Origin: Serripes groenlandicus
Lineage: Eukaryota > Mollusca > Bivalvia > Cardiida > Cardiidae
DNA: 64,000 nucleotides
Reading direction: 5' to 3'
Assembly (NCBI GenBank): GCA_031761405.1
Contig: JASEVX010000005.1
Span: 30,615,127-30,679,126, forward strand
Part shown: one piece after another, positions 1 through 11,165 of the stretch
Layout of the letters: each line of letters starts with the position of its first letter
Numbering within the stretch: the stretch's first letter is position 1
Translations under genes and position numbers: made by a program
The notes under the pieces: model-generated
Told to the model about the DNA's origin: nothing
Database searches by the model: none
The model's input: the letters and a program-made list of their open reading frames with translations, nothing else

Positions 1-184
1 CGGAATGAATATTTACGTATTATAATGACCCCAAACAACAGTACTGCTGTTTTTCAAGTAATGATAAAAGATTTACTTTGTGGAAATAAATCAAAGTTCA
101 TATACATGATAAGGAAGATCTTTCCGTTGGATGGCTGTCACAATCAGTCAAGATTATAAGCTGAGGTTGTGTATGGAAGGAGGA

Positions 185-306
185 ATCCGCTGTGGTCAAG
201 TGGTTAGCTACGGTTTACCCAGGGATCATGAATAAGTGAACTGTCGCCTTGAGATAACTGAAATAATGTTGAAAGCGGCGTAAAACTCCAATAAAACAAA
301 CAAAAC
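185..306 (+). mobile_element. SINE1 (tRNA-Ser-like head), internally deleted copy
   Basis: Starts with TGTGGTCAAGTGGTTAGC (A-box region of a Ser-type tRNA), jumps directly to the body (ACCCAGGGATCATGAATAAG) and ends GGCGTAAAACTCCAATAAA. The B-box part of the head is missing. Confidence 0.65.
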
Positions 307-463
307 AAAATTGTGTATGGACAGGCAAATGAGATGGTTACATTAAGTCTACTGTAACTAAAGATATTGAATACATTACTGTTTCCTATTTTTAGTAACG
401 GTGACTTTGAACCCCAAAACACAATCCGATTGAAGATATTCATAATATGTTAAAGGACATTTT

Positions 464-3120
464 TAGCTCGCCTGTCATATATTGACAAGGTGAGCGTTTG
501 TGATCGCCCTTTGTCCGTCCACAATTTCTTGTGAACACGATAGTCTTCATTTATTATCCGATGTTTACCAAACCTATTCAGTAGCTAGATATACATGAAA
601 GCTTGGTTCCTTTCGAAAACCAGCCAGATCCATCCATGCATGACGGGATTATGGTCCTTTAAAACTGGCAAAATTTATTATTTATTATCCGATGTTTACT
701 AAACGTATACAGAAGCTAGATATACATGAGAGCTCAGTTCCATGCATGACGAGATTATGGCCCTTTTTTAGCTCACCTATGCACGAAGTGCAAGGTGAGC
801 TATTGTGATCACATTTTGTCCGGCGTCCGTCCGTCGCGCGTCGTCAACATTTCAGCTTGTTAACACTCTACAGGCTACATTTTGCATCCAATCTTCATGA
901 AAGTGTATCAGAACATTCATCTCCATCAAATCTTGGACAAGTTCGAAACTGGGCCATATGAGGTCAAAAACAAGGTCACTAGGTCAAATTGAAGCGAAAT
1001 CTTGTTAACACTCTGGAGGCCACATTTTCAACTTGAGCATGTTAAAACTTTATCAGAATGTTTGTCTTGATGATATGTAGGTCAAGTTCGAACATGGGTC
1101 ATGTCGGGTCAAAAAATAGGTCACTAGGTCAAATTGAAGGAAAATCTTGTTAACACTCTAGAGGCCGCAATTTTTGCTTCAGCAGTTTGAAATTTTGTCA
1201 GAATGTTTGTCTTAAAAATATCTAGGTCAAGTTCGAATATGGGTCATATCGGGTCGGAAACTAGGTCACTAGGCCAAATTGAAGGGTAATCTTGTTAACA
1301 CTGTAGAGGCCACATTTTCAACTTGAGCATGTTGAAATATTGTCAGAATGTTTGTCTTAAAGATATCTAGGTCAAGTTTAAATATGGGTCATATTGGGTC
1401 AGAAACTAGGTCACTAGGCCAAATTGAAGGAAAATCTTGTTAACTCTGTAGAAGCCGCATGTTTTGCTTCAGCAGCTTGAAATTTGGTCAGAATGTTGAG
1501 CTAAATGATATCTAGGTCAAGTTCGAATATGGGTCATGCAGGGTCAAAAACTAGGTCACTAGGCCAAATTGAAGGAAAATCTTGTTAACACTTTGGATGC
1601 CGCATTTTTTGCTTAAGCAGCTTGAAATTTGGTCAGACTGTTTGTCTAAATGATATCTAGGCCAAGTTCGAATATGCCGGGTTAAAAACTAGGTCACTAG
1701 GCCAAATTGAAGGGTAATCTTGTTAACACTCTGGATACTGCATTTTTAACTTTAGCATGATGAAACTTTATCAGAATGTTTTTCTTGATGATATGTAAGT
1801 CAAGTTCGATCAAGGGTCATGTTGGGTCAAAAAATAGGTCACTAGGTCAAATTGAAGGAAAATCTTGTTAACACTAGAGGCCGCAATTTTTGCTTCAGCA
1901 GTTTGAAATTTTGTCAGAATGTTTGTCTTAAAGATATCTAGGTAGTTCGAATATGGGTCATATTGGGTCAGAAACTAGGTCACTAGGCTAAATTGAAGGA
2001 ACATCTTGTTAACTCTGTAGAAGACGCATTTTTTGCTACAGCAGATTGACATTTTATGAGAATGTTTATCTAAATGATATCTAAGCCAAGTTCGAATATG
2101 GATCATGTGGGGTCAAAAACTAGGTCACTAGGCCAAATTGAAGGAAAATCTTGTTAACACTTTGGATGCCACATTTTTTGCTTCAGCAGCTTGAAATTTG
2201 GTCAGAATGTTTGTCTGAATTATATCTAGGTCAAGTTCGAATATGGGTCATATTGGGTCAGAAACTAGGTCACTAGGCCAAATTGAAGGAACATCTTGTT
2301 AACTCTGTAGAAGACACATTTTTTGCTACAGCAGCTTGACATTTTATGAGAATGTTTATCTAAATGATATCTAAGCCAAGATCGAATATGGATCATGTAG
2401 GGTCAGAAACAAGGTCAATAAAGGAAAATATTGTTCAAACTCCGGAGGCCGCATTTTTACTTTGAGCAAGTCGAAAATTTGTCAGAATGTTGTCTTGATA
2501 ATATCTAGTCCATGTTGGAATATGGGTCATATCAGGTAAAAAAAAATAGATCACTAGGCCAAATGAAGGAAAATCTTGTTAACACTGTGGAGGTTGCATT
2601 CAGAATAATTGTCCTGATGTATTTTGCATTATAGTACATTGTATAATTAAGGTGAGCGATCCAGGGCCATCATGGCCCTCTTGTTTTTTAAAAACTAGCA
2701 AAATTGCTATAATTGACCTTGTGTCATCATTTATTATCTGATGTTTACCAAACTTATACAGTAGCTAGATATAAATAAGAGCTCGGTTTTTTTAAACATT
2801 TTTAAAGGGCCATAATCCAGTCATGCATTAACGGTTCCTTTTGAAAACCAGCCAGATCCTTCATGCATGACTGAATTATGGCCCTTTAAAATTGGCAAAA
2901 TTGTTATAATTAACTTTGTGAACACGATAAGAACGTCATTTATTTGTCACATGTCCTTTACATTGGCAATATTGACACATTGTTGGATGATGCAGATATT
3001 GAAAACAGCAAAATTCTACCTTTACATTCGCTCCTAGAGAAGGTCACCGACCTCAGTAATTTTCAAGATAAATATTCAGAATGTTTCTTAAGTGACCCAC
3101 TATCAGATTCCTTCAAGCCA
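464..3120 (+). repeat. Tandem-repeat element interrupted by a second one
   Basis: At 464-520 there is a 5' hairpin of the AGCTCGCC/GGTGAGC type, then repeats containing TTATTATCCGATGTTTAC. The same repeat resumes at about 2690-2940 after the 769-2685 element, so an older element was split by a younger one. The frame at 2944-3126 belongs to this decayed repeat DNA. Confidence 0.5.
769..2685 (+). mobile_element. Tandem-repeat element, family C (12 units of about 145 bp)
   Basis: The 5' end is a T-run and the hairpin GCTCACCTATGCACG/AAGTGCAAGGTGAGC, then TTGTCCGGCGTCCGTCCGTC. About 12 tandem units follow, recognisable by TCTTGTTAACACTC near 1000, 1145, 1291, 1434, 1580, 1716, 1860, 2006, 2149, 2294, 2425 and 2573. 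The 3' end is the hairpin AGGGCCATCATGGCCCT (2663-2679) running into TCTTGTT. There is no coding capacity. Confidence 0.7.
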
Positions 3121-3129
3121 TTTTGATTG

Positions 3130-3600
3130 GTCAAAAAACATGGCCGCCATGGGGTGAGGCTATTTTGCCTTATATGGCTTGAGTGAAAACTTAAAAAATC
3201 TTCTCCTCCGAAAGTGTTTGGCCGATTTTCAAATAATTTTGTAGAAATATTCCTAGGGTGACCCTCTATAAGATTCCTTCAGCCCATGTTTATTGGTCAA
3301 AAACTATGGCCGCAGGCTAAAGTGAAAACAATAAAATAAAAATGTGAGATTGGAGCTGTCCGTCTGTCCGTCAACATTTTGGTTAAAGTTTCAGGTTGAG
3401 GCAAAATCTCAGCACTGGAAAGGGTTACAAACTTGAAACTTTGCCTGAAGGTAACCAGTAACAAGTTTTATTGATTTCTATGGTTACTTTGACCTTGACC
3501 TTGGTTTGTCGATTTTCAAGGTCAAATTGCCAACAATCCGACCTTACCATCTTCAGCGGTTTCTTGTTTAGTATAATATAGGACCATTTGTGTCAGGGGT
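3130..3600 (+). repeat. Decayed family D-like repeat units
   Basis: Single degenerate units contain TTTGGCCGATTTTCAAATAA and TGGCCGC blocks that also occur at 36.6-38.2 and 59.4-59.9 kb. They are followed by a fragment with GACCTTGACCTTGG. Confidence 0.5.
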
Positions 3601-3982
3601 ATTTCTCCGAAACCAGTCGGAATGATACATGAACGGAAGGGAAGTTTCACTGTTGTTATCAACATGTTACAATAAACAATAAAAAAAATTGTCATCCTCC
3701 AGCATTCAACCTCATTTATACACTCATTATTTACATTTTACCATTTGAATGGAATAACTAGTTCAACTTGCATTCCTTAGTATTTACTTACTTTTGGCCA
3801 ATTGATTTTGCTAAATATATTATATTGTAACACCATCCCTGTGTCCTATATCCATCGGTATCACTGTTATCTTGTTTTCTGGACATTCCACAAAACATGT
3901 GAAACCAATGTATAAATACAGAGGTCCAGATAAGGAGGAGTAAACATCTCTTTATCCACCATATCTCTCTTATCATCCAACC

Positions 3983-4066
3983 AAACTCTATGATGTGGGT
4001 ACTCAAAAGAATCGTCTCAATGAGACAATTCTTTTGAGTACCCACACATTAGGGTTAGAGGGTTGA
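3983..4066. repeat. Fold-back element, family F
   Basis: Two arms, each containing GGGTACTCAAAAGAAT or its complement, meet with almost no loop at TCAATGAGA. The outer arms are TATGATGTGGG and CCCACACATTAGGG. The 3' flank (GATTTTAGAACGTACAAAAC) is shared with the copies at 10.15 and 34.6 kb. It lies just beyond the UFSP1 stop codon. Confidence 0.65.
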
Positions 4067-4286
4067 ATAAGGATTTTAGAACGTACAAAACTCGCCTTAT
4101 CTAGGGCTCTGATAGAAAGAATGATTGAGACAGAGGTTAAATAGGTAGGAACAGTAAATCTGATGAGATGAGTTCTTTTCAAATGTCAAGTTAATCAGAC
4201 TTTTTAAACCTTTCCCACTAACAACAAATTTCGCAAAATGCATGACGTGCCTTCTTTCCATAGAGAACAGTTCATGTAAAAATGGT

Positions 4287-7200
4287 TTATCCACAATCTG
4301 TAGACATTAACTGAGGAAGACATAAATTATAAAATGATGTTTCCGTGAAGTCCCCCACTGGTACCCATTTAATCCACCCATCTTTCGCCAAAGTTGTGGC
4401 AGATTCTGCTTGCCTTCCATAGAAATGGGGATCCTGTAATAGAATATTCAAAAACCTTTCTGAATGTTCAAGACTTAACCCTTTCCCTTATATAGACGCT
4501 ATCTGATGCCTCTGCAGCAGACAGCTTTTTAAAAACATAGTGACCTTCTTTTGACACAATGTTTTCCACTTTTAGTCATAGGTTATCCATTCAATTATAG
4601 AGATTTTCTATTTTTTGACAAAATATGTTCAAAGTCGTCTGCTGCTGAATTGTAGTATGAGGGAAAGGGTTAAACCTTTGCCACATAAACAAATCTGCAA
4701 ATTACTTTGAAAACATACATGTTTAGGCAAATATAAGGAAAATGTCTTAAAATATAATTATTAACAAGAGGGCCATGATGGCCCTGAATTGCTCACCTGA
4801 TTTTTTTTTCCACTTTAGCAATATAAGCCCCGCACCCTGGCGGCCATAGTTTCCGACCCTAGGAACATTTCTACAAAATTATTTGAAAATGGGCCTGACA
4901 CTTTTGGAGGAGAAGATTTTTTAAGTTTTCACTATAGCCATATAATGCAAAATAGCCCTGCCCACTGGCAGCCATGTTTTTTGACCAATCAACATGGCTT
5001 GAAGGAATCTGAAAGTGGGTCACTTAAGGAACATTTCTACAAAATTATTTAAAAATCGGCCTGACACTTTTGGAGAAGAAGATTTTTTAAGTTTTCACTA
5101 TAGCCATATAAGGCAAAATAGCCCCGCCCCCCCCCCCCTGTTGGCCATGTTTTTCAACCAATCAACTTGGCACTGAAGGAATCTGATAGAGGGTCATCCA
5201 AGGAACATTTCTACAAAATTATTTGAAAATCGGCCTGACACTTTTGGAAGAGAAGATTTTTGAAGTTTTCACTATAGCCATATAAGGCAAAATAGCCCCG
5301 CCCCCCTGGCGGCCATGTTTTTTGACCAATCAACATGGCTTGAAGGAATCTGATAGAGGGTCATCCAAGGAACATTTCTACAAAATTATTTGAAAATAGG
5401 CCTGACACTTTCGGAGGAGAAGATTTTTTAAGTTTTCACTATAGCCATATAAGGCAAAATAGCCCTGCCGGCCATGTTTTTCGACCAATCAACTTGGCTT
5501 GAAGGAATCTGATAGAGGGTCATCCAAGGAACATTTCTACAAAATTATTTGAAAATAGGCCTGACACTTTCGGAGGAGAATATTTTTTAAGTTTTCACTA
5601 TAGCCATATAAGGCAAAATAGCCCTGGCGGCCATGTTTTTCGACCAATCAACACGGCTTGAAGGAATCTGATAGAGGGTCATCCAAGGAACATTTCTACA
5701 AAATTATTTGAAAATCTGCCAACCAGTTTGGGAGAAGAAGAATTTTGAATTCTTTTTCATTTCGTTGCCATGGAAACCAGAATTCTGCATGGATCCCAAA
5801 AATTTGAAGGAAATCTGGTGAGGTCATTGAGAGGATGCTTTCTGTAAAGTTTCATCCCAATTGACCCACTGGTTACTGAGGAGAAGAAGTTGACGGACTA
5901 CGGACGCCGGACAAAAGGCGATCACAATAACTCTCCTTCAGCAAAGCTCAGGTGAGCTAAAAAGAGTTGAAAATATGATGACGTAAGGGGAAATTGCACA
6001 TAAAGAATAATTTCTCCTTTTGTCACAATATGTTCAAAACTTGTCTGTATGTTAGGAAAGGATTAATATCATATTAGACTTTGTGCAGGATTTTTGGGAA
6101 AGCCAAGATTCAGATTAGCCTGTGCATTTGTAGTCTGATCAGGATGTGCACTGATCTCTATAAAGATATTTGACCAGTTAGAGTTTAAAGTTTAAACACA
6201 TGAATCTCAGAAAAAAATTAAATGCTGCCAGTCATGTGTGGATCTTTGTTAAAAATTTTAAAGCAAACTTAGACTTGACCCTTTTCAACCAAGATGAAAT
6301 TTCCCTAACCTTGACTGTTTGAACATTTCTTAAATGCAGATGATATTTGAAACCCTAAAACAAACGGAGAAAATGCCTAAGATGATGAAGTTTCCTTTAG
6401 CCACAATGATTTCAACTCTAATCAATTATTATTACATCATTTAAAGATATTTTCAATTTTTGTGCCTAGACACTTTAACCCTTTCCCACATATAGATGCA
6501 TCTGCAGCCGACGACTTTTGAAAACATCATGACAAAAGGAGAAATTGCTTAACACCAGCAATTTCTCCTTTTGCCACAATGTTTTCAACCTTTTTCAGTA
6601 ATTATACCTACACTTATAGAGATTTTCCTTATTTTTTAGTAGAAATTTTCAAAGTCGTCTGCTGCAGATTTGCTGTATGTAGGAAAGGGTTAAAAGATGT
6701 CTTCTGCAGATTTGCTGTAAGGGGTAAAGATCTAAATTTATAACTTATAAATGTAAAAACTATTTGCCTGCCAAGCCAACTTTCAAAATTGTCTCTTACC
6801 ATTACTAACAATGCTGCTGGTTCCATGCACACACCTAGTATCCCTTTTGAGGAATTATCTGTATCGCCACCTGAAAGTAAAAAACAATAAGAATGAACCA
6901 AGTCTGGTTTCCGACATCCTATGATAGTATTACGCAGTAATAAGGGGAAGGAACTCCAGCCTAGAATGAATCAGGATCCAGGTAAACCAAGTCCAACCTC
7001 GTATTTTTGACATGCATCAAGATCTGCTCGACATAAACGCACACAGTTTGTGAAAACTGTCTTGAAATATTCCATGACTAAGTTGCAAGCAGTGAAACTG
7101 GATGGGCACAAATACCTAAAGACACAACTATTACACAGGTTTTTGTTTGAGTGGTGTTTAATGATGCTTTCATCACTAGTTCAGTTATATCATGGCATTT

Positions 7201-10200
7201 CATCTGTAACTAAATTACCAGTACTATCGTAATTATTTATCCTGACACCGATGCATCAGTAATAATGCTATTCCTGCAGCCCCCAAGTCTCAGAGTGAAT
7301 CAATTTCTTGCACTTTTAACGCTTTTCCTCATATAGACGCTTTCTGAAGCCTCTGCAGCAGACGGCTTTTTGAAAACATAGTGACAAAAGAAGAAATTGC
7401 ACAAAATGTGCAATTTCTCATTTTGCCACAATGTTTTCCCCTTTTTATCATAGGTTATCCATTCAATTATAGAGATTTTGTATTGTTTTGATAAAATATG
7501 TTCGAAGTCGTCTGCTGCAGAATTGTTGTATGAGGGAAAAGGTTAAAGGCTTTGGTATGACCTGACAGGGGATCCAACCCTGGGTTCCAACTTCTGAGGC
7601 GGACACAGACTAACCACTACACCACAGAGAAACAATGCACGATACACAAAGTTAACAAACCACTACACCACAGAGAAACAATGCACAATACACTGAGTTA
7701 ACAATGAGACTGGAAATAAATATTTTAACCTTTTCTTCCATACAGACTAATCTTACATTACAATGTGTAATTTTGAAAAACAGTCGAGCCAGGAATTTCT
7801 TCCTTTTCCTACAATTTTTTTAATTCTACATAAAGATAATTACTTAAATGATTGTTATATATACTAGAGACATATAAATGTCTCTGTATATACCTTTCAT
7901 CAAGCAGCATCAATTTAGAAGATTCTTTAAATTTCAAACCAGGTAAAAAGTAAATAAATAGTCATTTTGAATGTTTAAATTCTATTGAAAAAATGTCACA
8001 AAAATCAAACTTAATTTATACCTTGAGAATTACTAAAATTTACTTGTTAATATAAGATGACTTTCAAAACATCTAGATAAAAATATGGAAACTCTAAATA
8101 TGAAAGAAATTACTGGAAAAAAAAAGAAAACATGAGGTATGTAGAAATTTCTCCCTTTTCCACAATGTTTCAAAATATTTCTGCTGCAGATTGGTTACAT
8201 TCATGTCTGCATGTGGAAAGTCTTTAACAAATTGAAAAGTGAATTATATAATAAATATCAAATCTTTTCTTTACATTGTTTATAACACTACCATCCTAAC
8301 CCTTTCCCTCATATAGACGCTTTCTGACGCCTCTGCAGCAGACAGCTTTTTGAAAACATAGTGACAAAAGAAGAAATTGCTCAAAACAAGTAATTTCTCC
8401 TTTTGACACAATGTTTTCCACTTTTAGTCATAGGTTATCCATCCATATAGAGATTTTCAATTTTTTGATAAAATATGTTCAAAGTCGTCTGCTGCTGAAT
8501 TGTCGTATGAGGTAAAGGGTTAAATCCAATTGAAAGGATATCACTATAAAATAAGAACAAAATTAAAACTGAAGCAATTTCTATTCCTTTCACACAATGT
8601 TTATAATGTGAATCCAATTTTTTCTTCAAATTTGCATTTTGAGGTAACCTGTTTTTCTCCTGCATTTTAAAATAAAGAAAGTAATGATATTCAGTTAACC
8701 CTTTCCCACCTGCAGACGCATTTCGACGCAATATCAGCAGACGACTTTTTGAAAACATAGTGACAAAAGAAGAAATTGCACAAAACGTGCAATTTCTCCT
8801 TTTGACACAATGTTTTCCACTTTTTGTCATAGGTTATCCATTCAATTATGGAGATTTTCTATGTTTTGATAAAATACATGTCGTATGAGGGAAAGGGTTA
8901 ACCCTTTCCAATATGCAAACGGCTTTTAATGCATCTGCAGCATACAAAATTTAAAGAGAAATTGATTACGAGTAATTTCTCCTTTTATCACAATGTTTTC
9001 TACTCCATTCAATTATTACACTTTCATTTACATGTATTAAGATTTTACAAATTTTTGCCTACATGTCTTCAAAACAGATGTGTTGTATGTGGGAAAGGAT
9101 TTATTTCAGTCTTACCCATCATAATGGGTGATCCAAATTTATCAAAGTGATCCCATAAATGTTGTAAATTTGTCGTCAGATCTTGTCCTTGTCTAATGTG
9201 AAGAATTTTACATGGAACCTGAAAGTTATAACTGTATTAGAAATATTGGATAACAGAAGAAAAATTAATATTTGTTACTACATGCTACATGTACTATAAT
9301 TTCGTAGGTAAAATCTATGCATGAGTCTAAACATTGCATGTTGGGTAAGGAGTCCATGCTTCATTTGCACTTTTAACTCTTTCCAATATATATGCCAACA
9401 ACCTTTGAAAACACTGTGAAACCCGGAAAAGAAGAAATTTGTCATAATGAGCAATCTTTCTTATTGCATCAATGTTGTGAATTATACTTTCATTAGACAA
9501 AATTGTCCATACTTTTGGTAACAATTTGACAAAGCAATTATGCAATTGACTCATGCATTTCCTGGCTTTCTCACAACAGTTCTCAACACAACATGCTTTC
9601 CAAGCAACTGGCTGCTTTTCCACATAGACAGTTAGCCCATTAGTGAATGATGCATGTCACAGCGACTTGTCAAACAATGTTGGCCGAGCCGGGATTCAAA
9701 CTCACAACCCCTGGATTGACAGCCGGCATCGCTACCGACTGAGCTACTTGGTCTTGGCGGAGACAATAGAACAATAAGCCTATAAGCCTCTAAGTTGATG
9801 TTTAACCTCTGCTGACAATCTCCAACACGTACGTCAACAGTCTTAAATGACCATGATATACCGGATCGTTCACAGACACGTTGACATTCCTTTGCCTCAG
9901 TTCCTCCACTTTGCCGCTATACTGTGACAAGAGGCCACTCATACTTTGTGGTGTCCTAAGACAGTCAAACCAGTTAACTCCGCCTCTCCTTCTTCCCATT
10001 ATCTGTACACCTGTAGAACCAGATACAGGACCTAGCAATGGCCATCACCATAGATGCATTCAAAAGGGGTCTTACTTTTTTGTAAACTTCCTCATAATTT
10101 TAAGGAGGCATATTCAGCTCTTTTTCCCACAATTTCTCTCTTTTTATTAAAGCAAACCCTATGTTGTGTGTACTCAAAATAATAGATTTTTTTGAGTACC

Positions 10201-11086
10201 CACAACATAGGGTTAGGATGTCAAATAAGGTTTTAGAACATGCAAAACGCCCCTTATCTAGAGCTCTGTTGTACAGTTCACCATGTCCAAGAATGCTACA
10301 TATATTGAATGAAAGAAGAATTATGAATTTGATTTACGGGTAGTTTTACAAATAACTCGGCAAGCAGAGAGGCTGGCGGCTTCTTGGCAATAAAGCCAAT
10401 GCATCGGTATATAAATACATGTTTTTACATAAAGGAGGGTAGCCATTACTACCATTTTTTAAAGTCTTATAATAGAAAGAATATACATAAAACTTTCATA
10501 CATTATAAAAGAAATCCAAACATAGGCACACTTCAAATGACCCAATCCATTCCCTGGAGTTAATGAAGCTGTCACTTTTATCTTCCATTCTAACAAGAGC
10601 AGTCTGTATATTGAGTAAACTTGGAACATCAGGTGAGTCTGTTTGTTGGTTTTTCACCCAGGAACACAGGCTTTGTAAGGTCCTGTAGCCACATCCCCAA
10701 CCCTGCAAGATAGAGTGATCAAGATATAACAGAAATTACTTGTTTTTTGTTGTGTAACATTTTAAATACTATCAATAACTTTTAATGTGTTTTTCATTAA
10801 ATAATATATTTTGTATTATATTGTTAATTCAGCACTGGAATATGTCACTGAATAAGCACAACATCGCAATTCCTTATAAAAATGTATATTGATAAAACGA
10901 GCGAAAAAGACGAGTACGAAATACCTATGACGCGAAAACATTTGGTTGTAAATTGCTTACCCTATCATCCTTTCCGTCACATCCATAATGGTAATACTCA
11001 TAGCTACCTCTCACATAAATTGATTTACTACCAAAAGATGTCACACTAGATTCTGAGTGGATATTTTTCAATAAGTTAAAAGCCAT
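4287..11086 (-). CDS. UFSP1: Ufm1-specific protease 1 (UFSP1), complete, 5 exons
   Basis: Exons (minus strand): 11086-10961, 10702-10502, 9218-9116, 6870-6800, 4433-4287. All introns are GT/AG and the phases agree, giving 215 aa. UFSP1 is a papain-fold cysteine protease (family C78) that matures the Ufm1 precursor and removes Ufm1 from substrates in the cytosol. The catalytic Cys46 lies in [15 protein letters not shown] (residues 43-57). Asp168 and His170 lie in the DPHF motif that opens exon 5. Tyr34 lies in YYHYGCDG. The spacing of Tyr34/Cys46/Asp168/His170 equals that known for mouse UFSP1 (Tyr41/Cys53/Asp175/His177). Further family landmarks are [14 protein letters not shown] in exon 2 and GSPIMMGG across exons 3-4. 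The protein ends in [14 protein letters not shown]. The short length and lack of a long N-terminal domain favour UFSP1 over UFSP2. The start is the first ATG upstream of exon-1 homology. The introns hold MITEs, a SINE, a fold-back element and a tandem-repeat element, but the exons are intact. Confidence 0.93.
4475..4673. mobile_element. TTAA-MITE, family A
   Basis: This copy has TTAACCCTTTCCCTTAT at one end and GAGGGAAAGGGTTAA at the other. The central palindrome is partly deleted (AGTGACCTTCTTTTGACAC). It lies in UFSP1 intron 4. Confidence 0.8.
4763..5963 (-). mobile_element. Tandem-repeat element, family D (about 6 units of 165-180 bp)
   Basis: In reverse orientation, the 3' end is AACAAGA plus the hairpin AGGGCCATGATGGCCCT (4769-4785), identical in plan to the end at 2663-2685. 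The 5' end is GGTGAGCTAAAAAG. Units contain ACATTTCTACAAAATTATTT and CACTATAGCCATATAAGGC. A run of 11 C lies near 5128. It lies in UFSP1 intron 4. Confidence 0.72.
6475..6693. mobile_element. TTAA-MITE, family A, full length with perfect ends
   Basis: Ends TTAACCCTTTCCCACATA and TATGTAGGAAAGGGTTAA. The centre is GGAGAAATTGC/GCAATTTCTCC. It lies in UFSP1 intron 4, next to exon 4. Confidence 0.85.
7316..7546. mobile_element. TTAA-MITE, family A, full length
   Basis: Ends TTAACGCTTTTCCTCATAT and ATGAGGGAAAAGGTTAA. It has the central AAATTGCACAAAATGTGCAAT palindrome region. It lies in UFSP1 intron 3. Confidence 0.82.
7556..7703 (-). repeat. tRNA-like head (third type) plus 46-bp tandem duplication
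   Basis: On the minus strand GGTGTAGTGGTTAGTCTG and GGTTGGATCCCC give A- and B-box-like blocks distinct from SINE1 and SINE2. The flank ACCACAGAGAAACAATGCAC occurs twice (from 7621 and 7667). A SINE head or tRNA relic is inferred. Confidence 0.4.
8296..8523. mobile_element. TTAA-MITE, family A, full length
   Basis: Ends CTAACCCTTTCCCTCATAT (first T of TTAA mutated) and GAGGTAAAGGGTTAA. A decayed partial copy lies at about 8130-8230. Confidence 0.82.
8695..9104. mobile_element. Two TTAA-MITEs sharing one TTAA
   Basis: Copy 1 is 8695-8901 and copy 2 is 8898-9104; the TTAA at 8898-8901 serves both. Copy 2 ends 11 bp from the splice donor of UFSP1 exon 3 (exon boundary 9116). Confidence 0.8.
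9366..9515. mobile_element. Truncated TTAA-MITE, family A
   Basis: The left end TTAACTCTTTCCAATATA and the centre are present. The right end is lost before the adjacent SINE2. Confidence 0.6.
9545..9765 (-). mobile_element. SINE2 (tRNA-like head), UFSP1 intron 2
   Basis: The minus-strand head reads GCTCAGTCGGTAGCGATGCC with B-box GTGAGTTTGAATCCCGGC. The body includes GGAAAGCATGTTGTGTTGAG. The cloverleaf-like head runs into a non-tRNA body, so this is a SINE and not a tRNA gene. Confidence 0.75.
9802..10038 (-). other. Unassigned open frame in UFSP1 intron 2
   Basis: A 78-codon frame without an ATG at its 5' end lies in a more GC-rich stretch, on the same strand as UFSP1. It includes [20 protein letters not shown] and ends [12 protein letters not shown]. 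It does not resemble UFSP1 and is skipped by the phase-consistent splicing of exons 2 and 3. It may be a captured fragment of a mobile-element or host gene. I do not recognise it. Confidence 0.3.
10145..10217. repeat. Fold-back element, family F
   Basis: Arms AACCCTATGTTGTG and CACAACATAGGGTT flank TACTCAAAA/TTTTTTGAGTA. It is followed by TTTTAGAACATGCAAAACGC, as in the other family F copies. Confidence 0.65.
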
Positions 11087-11165
11087 ATGCGACCTGTCAA
11101 AGTACTAAAAGTATTTATTGAAAGGGACGAAATTTCCAAAATCACGTGACCTTTCAATCTTCAAA
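11087..11165. promoter_or_regulatory. 79-bp bidirectional promoter between UFSP1 and SYF2
   Basis: This is all the DNA between the two divergent start codons. It contains the palindrome TCACGTGA (11142-11149), an E-box of the USF/MITF/TFE type, 17 bp before the SYF2 ATG. There is no obvious TATA box at a fixed distance. Both 5' UTRs and the core promoters must fit here or overlap the opposite gene. Shared control is inferred from the arrangement. Confidence 0.7.

Noticed and set aside
9881..10343. Plus-strand frames of 60-89 codons
   Set aside because: Antisense to, or next to, a better minus-strand frame and a fold-back element; no exon signals.
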